Assembly (NCBI GenBank): GCA_025935595.1
Contig: JAICUZ010000074.1
Span: 1 to 10,213, forward strand
Source of the DNA: Burkholderiales bacterium
Lineage (GTDB): Bacteria > Actinomycetota > Thermoleophilia > Gaiellales > Gaiellaceae
Length of the DNA: 10,213 nucleotides
Direction of reading: 5' to 3'
A program made the translations under genes and the position numbers. Below, in pieces: positions 6,505 to 10,213 of the stretch. Under the pieces are notes generated by a model that was not told the DNA's origin, ran no database searches, and was given only the letters and a program-made list of their open reading frames with translations. Every line of letters starts with the position of its first letter. Position 1 is the first letter of the stretch.

Positions 6505-7401
6505 ATGCCCGAGCTGCCCGAGGTCGAGTCTGTTCGCCGGCGGCTGGCGCCCGTCCTCGAAGGCCGGGTCTTCGAGACCGTTCGGATCGCCGATCCACGG
6601 CTGACACGTCCGCTCGACCCGCTCGAGGTCGCACATGAGCTCGATGGCGAGCGCGTCGCGCTGGTCGATCGTCGCGGCAAATATTTGATTGTTCGGTTCG
6701 AGTCTGGTCGTGCGCTCCTGGTTCACCTCCGGATGACGGGGTCGTTCCTCACCTCCACCGACGGGACGCCGTTGCCCGATGACGCCCATCGGAGAGCCGT
6801 TGTCACTCTAGACGACGGGTCGGCTGTTGCCTATCGAGACGTCAGACGATTCGGAACCTGGCTCCTGCTCGAGCCGGACGAGGTGGACACCTACGTCGAC
6901 GCGCGTGTGGGGCGCGAGCCGCTCGCGACGGCGTATCGCGCGAAGCACCTCGCCGAGCGCCTGGCGGGACGCCGCGCGCCCGTGAAAGCAGCGATCCTCG
7001 ACCAGCGGACGGTTGCCGGCGTCGGGAACATCTACGCCGACGAGGCGCTCTGGCGGGCGCGGATCCACCCGCTGACGCCGGCCGAGAAGGTCGACGCCGA
7101 AGAGGTGCAGGCGCTCTACAAGGGCATCCGCGAGTCGCTGCGGGCCGGCATCCGCCGCCAGGGCTCGACGCTCCGGGACTACCGCCTGCCCGACGGCACC
7201 GAGGGAGGCGCCCAGCACGAGTTCAAGGTCTACGGCCGTGGCGGCGAGCCGTGCGACCGTTGCGGGACGCCCATCGACAAGATTCGCGTCGCCGGGCGCG
7301 GGACGTGGTTTTGCCCGACGTGCCAGCGCCTCGACGGCCGTCAGGCCGCGCGGAGCAGCTCGAGCCGGCCGTCCCGATCGAGAAGCCGCAACTCGGCGTA
7401 G
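6505..7401 (+). CDS. mutM: Formamidopyrimidine-DNA glycosylase (Fpg/MutM)
   Basis: MutM excises 8-oxoguanine and ring-opened purines from DNA and nicks the abasic site by beta-delta elimination. The 298-residue protein begins MPELPEVE, where Pro2 is the Schiff-base nucleophile and Glu3 the catalytic acid; Lys59 (RRGKYL) is the second essential lysine. Met77 and Phe116 in DVRRFG match the void-filling and intercalating residues. The helix-two-turn-helix is at about 165-183 (LDQRTVAGVGNIYADEALW), with Asn175. The zinc finger is Cys250-x2-Cys253-x16-Cys270-x2-Cys273, with an Arg265 in its turn. Most family members end a few residues after the last Cys. Here 25 more follow (274-298), a Ser/Arg-rich tail overlapping the antisense glutaredoxin gene by 61 bases. 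Codons in roughly 6660-6850 are less GC-rich at third positions than the rest of the gene. Presence of the zinc finger and PELPEVE excludes endonuclease VIII. Confidence 0.97.
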   Translation: MPELPEVESVRRRLAPVLEGRVFETVRIADPRLTRPLDPLEVAHELDGERVALVDRRGKYLIVRFESGRALLVHLRMTGSFLTSTDGTPLPDDAHRRAVVTLDDGSAVAYRDVRRFGTWLLLEPDEVDTYVDARVGREPLATAYRAKHLAERLAGRRAPVKAAILDQRTVAGVGNIYADEALWRARIHPLTPAEKVDAEEVQALYKGIRESLRAGIRRQGSTLRDYRLPDGTEGGAQHEFKVYGRGGEPCDRCGTPIDKIRVAGRGTWFCPTCQRLDGRQAARSSSSRPSRSRSRNSA

Positions 7402-7580
7402 CCTCCGATCACGCGGTCGTCGACGACGATCTGCGGGACGGTCCAGCCGCCCGTCAGCTCGTTGAGCCGCGCCCGAAACGCGGGGTCGTCGCCGAGATCG
7501 ACCTCGTCATAATCGAGCCCGCGGGCATCGAGCAGCGCCTTGGCGCGGACGCAGTAGCCGCACCACTCGGTCGTATACAT
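7341..7580 (-). CDS. Glutaredoxin-like / mycoredoxin-type thiol-disulfide oxidoreductase
   Basis: The 79-residue protein is a minimal thioredoxin fold. It opens MYTTEWCGYC with the redox motif Cys7-Gly-Tyr-Cys10, has the cis-proline loop TVP at 47-49 and ends with the GGYAEL glutathione/mycothiol-site segment at 59-64. It would reduce disulfides or mixed disulfides in the cytoplasm; in actinobacteria such proteins usually work with mycothiol rather than glutathione, but the thiol here is unknown. The CGYC motif differs from the CPYC of classical glutaredoxins. ATG 7580 is preferred because TCCT at 7586-7589 reads AGGA on the minus strand, 5 bases upstream. In-frame GTG 7595 and TTG 7607 would add 5 or 9 residues. 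The gene diverges from recO, and its 3' end lies antisense to the last codons of mutM (7341-7401). Confidence 0.88.
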   Translation of the reverse strand: MYTTEWCGYCVRAKALLDARGLDYDEVDLGDDPAFRARLNELTGGWTVPQIVVDDRVIGGYAELRLLDRDGRLELLRAA

Positions 7581-7585
7581 CCGTA

Positions 7586-7589
7586 TCCT
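7586..7589 (-). promoter_or_regulatory. Ribosome-binding site deciding the glutaredoxin start
   Basis: On the minus strand AGGA stands 5 bases before ATG 7580, a normal Shine-Dalgarno spacing. It supports the 79-residue form over the longer TTG and GTG options. It is one of the few clear ribosome-binding sites in the window. Confidence 0.5.
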
Positions 7590-7644
7590 GGCCACTACCA
7601 GTTGCAACGCATAAGTTGGAGACAGGATTCCCCGCCTTCGTCTC

Positions 7645-7650
7645 TAGACT
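7645..7650 (+). promoter_or_regulatory. Candidate -10 element for recO
   Basis: TAGACT ends 8 bases before the recO ATG (7659), and no Shine-Dalgarno sequence lies between. This would give a leaderless or nearly leaderless message. A TTGGAG at 7616-7621 resembles a -35 box, but its 23-base spacing is too long for an ordinary sigma-70 promoter. Confidence 0.45.
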
Positions 7651-7658
7651 CGTCCACA

Positions 7659-8396
7659 ATGGCCGGGCGCACGTACAAGACCGAGGCGATCGTCCTCCGG
7701 TCGATGCGGTTCTCCGAGGCGGACCGCATCCTCCACCTGTACACGGCGGACCGCGGGCGCATCGGGGCGATCGCGAAGGGCCTTCGCAAGACGAAGTCTC
7801 GTTTCGGCGCGCGGCTCGAGCCGCTCTCGCACGTCGAGCTGATGCTTCACCAGGGAGCGGGGGAGCTGCAGACGATCACCGGCGTCGAGCTTCTTCGGTC
7901 GCATCACGCAGCGCGCGAGGACTCCTACCGGCTGAACGTCGGGCTGATCGGGGCCGAGGCGATGCTGCGGCTCTTCGGCGAGCCGGAAGCCAACGAGCGC
8001 GCGTTCGGGGCGCTCGCGAAGTTCCTCGACCTGCTCGACGAGGTCGAGCCGAGGAAGACGCAGCCGGCGGCGGACGCGCTCGCGCTCAGCTTCCAGCTGA
8101 AGCTGCTGTGGCTCGCCGGATACCTGCCGCACGTCACGAGCTGCGTCGAGTGCGGCGCCGCAGAGCTCGTCGGGTTCTCGGCGCGCGCGGGCGGCGCGGT
8201 CTGCTCCGATCATGGAACCGGCGCGCTGCGCCTGTCCGACGACGGTCTCGTCGGGATCGAGCGCCTGCTCTCGACGCCGCTTGCGGACGCTCACGACGCC
8301 GCACTGTCCGAGCGGGCCTCGCGCGACGCGCTCGCCGTGATCACGTCGTCCTACGAGGAGCACGGCGGCTTCAGGCTGAGGACGCTGTCCGCGTGA
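7659..8396 (+). CDS. recO: DNA repair protein RecO
   Basis: RecO anneals single strands and, with RecR, loads RecA onto SSB-coated DNA in the RecF pathway of gap and break repair. The 245-residue length is typical. The N-terminal OB-fold opens with YKTEAIVLRSMRFSEADRILHLYT (6-29) and GRIGAIAKGLRKTKSRFGARLEPLSHVEL (33-61), both strong family signatures rich in DNA-binding Arg/Lys. The helical C-terminal domain holds a zinc site CVEC at 162-165. Its second half reads CSDH (182-185), with His185 in place of the fourth Cys; His can ligate zinc, so the site may still work. ATG 7659 gives the canonical MAGRTYKTEAIVL start. The TGA stop overlaps the GTG of the acetyltransferase (GTGA). recO lying close to glyS recalls the recO-glyQS neighbourhood of Bacillus, although here glyS is convergent. 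Confidence 0.95.
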   Translation: MAGRTYKTEAIVLRSMRFSEADRILHLYTADRGRIGAIAKGLRKTKSRFGARLEPLSHVELMLHQGAGELQTITGVELLRSHHAAREDSYRLNVGLIGAEAMLRLFGEPEANERAFGALAKFLDLLDEVEPRKTQPAADALALSFQLKLLWLAGYLPHVTSCVECGAAELVGFSARAGGAVCSDHGTGALRLSDDGLVGIERLLSTPLADAHDAALSERASRDALAVITSSYEEHGGFRLRTLSA

Positions 8397-8815
8397 AGCG
8401 CGTCCTCGCGGCCGGGCTCGAGCTCGACGACGACAAGACTCGCATCGACCGCGCCGAGGTCCACCGTTATCTCTGCGACGAGAGCTACTGGGCGGCCGGA
8501 CGCCAGCGCGAGACGCAGGACAGGCTGATCGACGAGGCGGCGCGGGTCGTCGGCCTCTACGACGGCGAGCAGCAGATCGGCTTCTGCCGCGCCGTGACGG
8601 ACGGTGTCTCGTTCGTCTACCTCGCCGACGTGTACGTGCTCGAGGAGCATCGGGGTCGCGGGCTGGGGGAGGCGATGCTCCGCGAGATGGTCGAGCGCGG
8701 TGACCTGACGCGCCTCAAGTGGCTGTTGCACACGAGCGACATGCATCCGCTGTACGAGAAGCTCGGGTTCGGTGTCCCGAATGCGAAGGTGATGGAGCGG
8801 CTGCCTCCGCCATGA
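8393..8815 (+). CDS. GNAT family N-acetyltransferase
   Basis: The 140-residue protein is a single GNAT domain that would transfer an acetyl group from acetyl-CoA to an amine of unknown identity. Motif A is LADVYVLEEHRGRGLGEAML (78-97), with the CoA pyrophosphate loop Arg87-x2-Gly90-x-Gly92. Motif B follows with WLLHTSDMHPLYEKLGF (110-126), including the common Tyr121. The segment DESYWAAGRQRE (29-40) plus VGLYDGEQQIGFCRAVTD (53-70) marks a common but functionally uncharacterised GNAT subfamily. GTG 8393 is taken as the start: it overlaps the recO stop as GTGA, and the domain begins right after it. The frame is open far upstream, but that part is antisense-like shadow over recO. Coupling to recO suggests coexpression, not necessarily a repair role. 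It converges on the esterase with a 16-base gap. Confidence 0.88.
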   Translation: MKRVLAAGLELDDDKTRIDRAEVHRYLCDESYWAAGRQRETQDRLIDEAARVVGLYDGEQQIGFCRAVTDGVSFVYLADVYVLEEHRGRGLGEAMLREMVERGDLTRLKWLLHTSDMHPLYEKLGFGVPNAKVMERLPPP

Positions 8816-8831
8816 TCGGCGACGCCCGGCG

Positions 8832-9719
8832 TCACGCCACCTGCAGCCGCTCGACCAACCACGCGAGCGACAGGGGATAGCGGTGGCTCATCCCGCCGTG
8901 CCCCCCGTCCACGAGCTCGAAGTGCAGCCGCTCGCCGGGTAGGCCGGACGCGAGCAGTGCGTCGCGCAACGCCGATGCACCGAGGTCGAGGAAGTACTCG
9001 TCGCGTCGGCCTGCGTCGAGCCACACGCCGCGCCACGACTGGACGGCCTCGTCGTGGCCGGCGGCGAGCCGCACCGGGTCGCGTTCGAGCCAGCTCTCGA
9101 ACGCCGGCAGCACACGACCGTGGTGATCGAACGGAAGAGATCCATCGCCGAACGCGCGCGCCGCCGCGGTGAGCTCGACGATCAGCGCGTCACCGGGCGA
9201 GTGCAGTCCCTCGAACGACGCCCAGAACGCGTCGAGCGAGCCGTCGAACCGCTCTCGGAGCTCGCGCGCAGCGGCCGGGAACCCGTGGGCCAGCGTCACC
9301 TCGAACAGCGCGTCGGGCGCATGTGCGGCGACCGCCTGGAAGAGGTCCGGCCGTTCCATCGCGTTCACGAGTGCGCCGTACCCGCCGGACGACTTCCCTT
9401 GCAGCCCACGAAGCCCGGTCGTGGGATACTCGCCGTCGACGAAGGGCACGACTTCGTCGCGCAGGTACGTCGCGTGCTCGCCGATCCACTGGCCGCCGCC
9501 CAGGTCCGTCCAGCCGTCGGCGAGGACGACCACGGCCTGCGGGGCGAGCGAGTCGATCGCCTCCGGATACGACGGCACGAACGGATCGACGTTGAACCAC
9601 CAGCGCGCCGAGCGCATGTGCGCGTGTAGCACGTAGACCGTCGGGTACGCCCGGGAAGCGTCGGAGGGCGACCACACGAACAACGGCCGCCCGCCGAGCT
9701 CGTGTGCGTCCCAGCTCAC
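8832..9719 (-). CDS. Alpha/beta-hydrolase esterase, esterase D family
   Basis: The 295-residue protein has an alpha/beta-hydrolase fold of the putative esterase (esterase D/Fes-like) type. Strand YPTVYVLHAH is at 25-34, AVVVLADGW at 62-70, and the nucleophile elbow LQGKSSGGYGAL is at 106-117, giving G-K-S-S-G with Ser110 as nucleophile. The likely acid is Asp236 or Asp240 (WLDAGRRDEY), and the likely base His274 in DGGHGGMSHRYP. Between about 145 and 215 is an insertion rich in Ala, Phe and Asp that may form a lid. No signal peptide is seen, so it is probably cytoplasmic, unlike many secreted relatives. Its substrate is unknown: carboxyl ester, thioester or siderophore ester are all possible. 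GTG 9719 overlaps the glyS stop (GTGA), so it is probably the second gene of a glyS operon. An operon with a tRNA synthetase gives no clear hint of function. Confidence 0.85.
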   Translation of the reverse strand: MSWDAHELGGRPLFVWSPSDASRAYPTVYVLHAHMRSARWWFNVDPFVPSYPEAIDSLAPQAVVVLADGWTDLGGGQWIGEHATYLRDEVVPFVDGEYPTTGLRGLQGKSSGGYGALVNAMERPDLFQAVAAHAPDALFEVTLAHGFPAAARELRERFDGSLDAFWASFEGLHSPGDALIVELTAAARAFGDGSLPFDHHGRVLPAFESWLERDPVRLAAGHDEAVQSWRGVWLDAGRRDEYFLDLGASALRDALLASGLPGERLHFELVDGGHGGMSHRYPLSLAWLVERLQVA

Positions 9720-10213
9720 GACGCCGAGAGGCGGTCAGCAAGCAGACGCGTCGCGCCCTCGAGCGGGATGCGCTCCTGCTCGAGCGTGTCGCGGTCGCGC
9801 AGCGTCACCGTGCCGTCGGCGAGCGTCTGCTCGTCGATCGTGAGCGCCCACGGCGTGCCGATCTCGTCCTGACGGCGGTAGCGCTTCCCGATCGCGGCCG
9901 CGTCGTCGTACTCGGCCGACATCGAGCGCCGCAGGTCCTCGTACAACGCACGTGCCTTCTCGACCATCGCCGTGTCCTTGCCGATCAGCGGCAGCACGGC
10001 CGCTTTCACCGGCGCAAGACGAGGATGAAGGCGCAGGACGGTACGCGGCCGGTCGGCGACGACCTCCTCGTCGTAGGCGTCGCACAGGAACGCGAGCACC
10101 GAGCGCACGACGCTGATCGCGGGCTCGATCACGTACGGCACGTACCGCTCGTCCTGCCCGACCCATTCGAGCTTCGTGCCCGACGCCTCGATGTGCTGCT
10201 GAAGGTCGTAGTC
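9716..10213 (-). CDS. glyS: Glycyl-tRNA synthetase, C-terminal part (N-terminal part beyond window)
   Basis: This class II synthetase charges tRNA-Gly with glycine. The window holds the last 165 residues; the reading frame is open to the right edge. The upstream part reads DYDLQQHIEASGTKLEW, then DERYVPYVIEPA, the region leading to class II motif 3 in the single-chain (alpha2) bacterial and eukaryotic type. The anticodon-binding domain (HGTP_anticodon) follows: RLAPVKAAVLPLIGK, AIGKRYRRQDEIGTPWALTIDE and TVTLRDRDTLEQERI. Motif 3 usually reads EPSAGVDR or similar; here it is EPAISVVR, keeping the ATP-binding Arg but replacing the usual Gly and Asp. GTG 10141 is an internal codon, not the start, because the homology continues upstream of it. 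The TGA stop overlaps the esterase GTG by 4 bases. The symbol glyS is used here for the single-chain enzyme (glyQS in some schemes). Confidence 0.95.
   Translation of the reverse strand, partial: DYDLQQHIEASGTKLEWVGQDERYVPYVIEPAISVVRSVLAFLCDAYDEEVVADRPRTVLRLHPRLAPVKAAVLPLIGKDTAMVEKARALYEDLRRSMSAEYDDAAAIGKRYRRQDEIGTPWALTIDEQTLADGTVTLRDRDTLEQERIPLEGATRLLADRLSAS

Noticed and set aside
5012..6634. Long minus-strand open frame of 540 codons over deoA and mutM
   Set aside because: It is antisense to well-identified genes, its product is rich in Arg, Asp and Val without any motif, and such frames arise freely in GC-rich DNA lacking stop codons.
7574..7585. ATAC-N4-GTAT inverted repeat over the glutaredoxin start
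   Set aside because: Four-base arms are too short to support an operator without a second copy.
7601..7608. GTTGCAAC perfect palindrome between glutaredoxin and recO
   Set aside because: An 8-base palindrome in a 78-base gap has a substantial chance probability, its flanks do not extend the symmetry, and it recurs nowhere I noticed.
8818..8838. Bulged GC hairpin between the GNAT and esterase stop codons
   Set aside because: GGCGACG can pair with CGTCACGCC only with a 2-base bulge and a small loop, and no T-tract follows on either strand. It is too weak to call a terminator.
8832..9741. Plus-strand and second minus-strand open frames over the esterase
   Set aside because: They are Arg/Pro-rich shadows. 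Only the frame 8832-9719 carries alpha/beta-hydrolase motifs.

Overview
The window is about 10.2 kb of high-GC bacterial chromosome. It is packed end to end with genes and has no gene-free stretch above 80 bases. Strongly GC-biased third codon positions, GTG starts and many 4-base stop/start overlaps suggest a high-GC actinobacterium. The mix of mycoredoxin-type glutaredoxin, Pdp-type pyrimidine phosphorylase and a recO-glyS neighbourhood would suit a Thermoleophilia-like lineage, but that placement is an inference. I see no insertion sequence, phage gene, CRISPR array, tRNA or rRNA.

Layout. (1) Bases 1-817, minus: a D-2-hydroxyacid dehydrogenase whose C-terminus lies off the left edge. (2) 835-2443, plus: a Nudix hydrolase of the ADP-ribose pyrophosphatase type, then alanine dehydrogenase (ald). 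(3) 2440-2568, minus: a tiny single-membrane-span protein whose stop codon overlaps that of ald. (4) 2591-6481, plus: a tightly coupled nucleoside-catabolism operon of phosphopentomutase (deoB), two tandem paralogous SAM-dependent methyltransferases and pyrimidine-nucleoside phosphorylase (deoA/pdp). Every junction inside it is a 4-base overlap. (5) 6505-7401, plus: formamidopyrimidine-DNA glycosylase (mutM/fpg), whose 3' end runs antisense into a minus-strand glutaredoxin gene (7341-7580). (6) 7659-8815, plus: recO and a GNAT acetyltransferase, overlapping by 4 bases. (7) 8832-10213, minus: glycyl-tRNA synthetase (glyS, its N-terminal part off the right edge) followed by an esterase, again with a 4-base overlap.

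How the genes fit together. The phosphorylase releases deoxyribose-1-phosphate or ribose-1-phosphate from pyrimidine nucleosides, and phosphopentomutase turns these into the 5-phosphates for central metabolism. The two methyltransferases between them have no known role in that pathway and are the most unusual point of the window. MutM and RecO are DNA-repair proteins (8-oxoguanine removal and RecF-pathway recombination). The remaining genes are general metabolism.

Several starts are preceded at short distance by a TANNNT hexamer rather than a clear Shine-Dalgarno sequence, which suggests leaderless or nearly leaderless transcripts. Two divergent gene pairs are only 17 and 22 bases apart and share an AGGAT core that could act as a -10 element in both directions.
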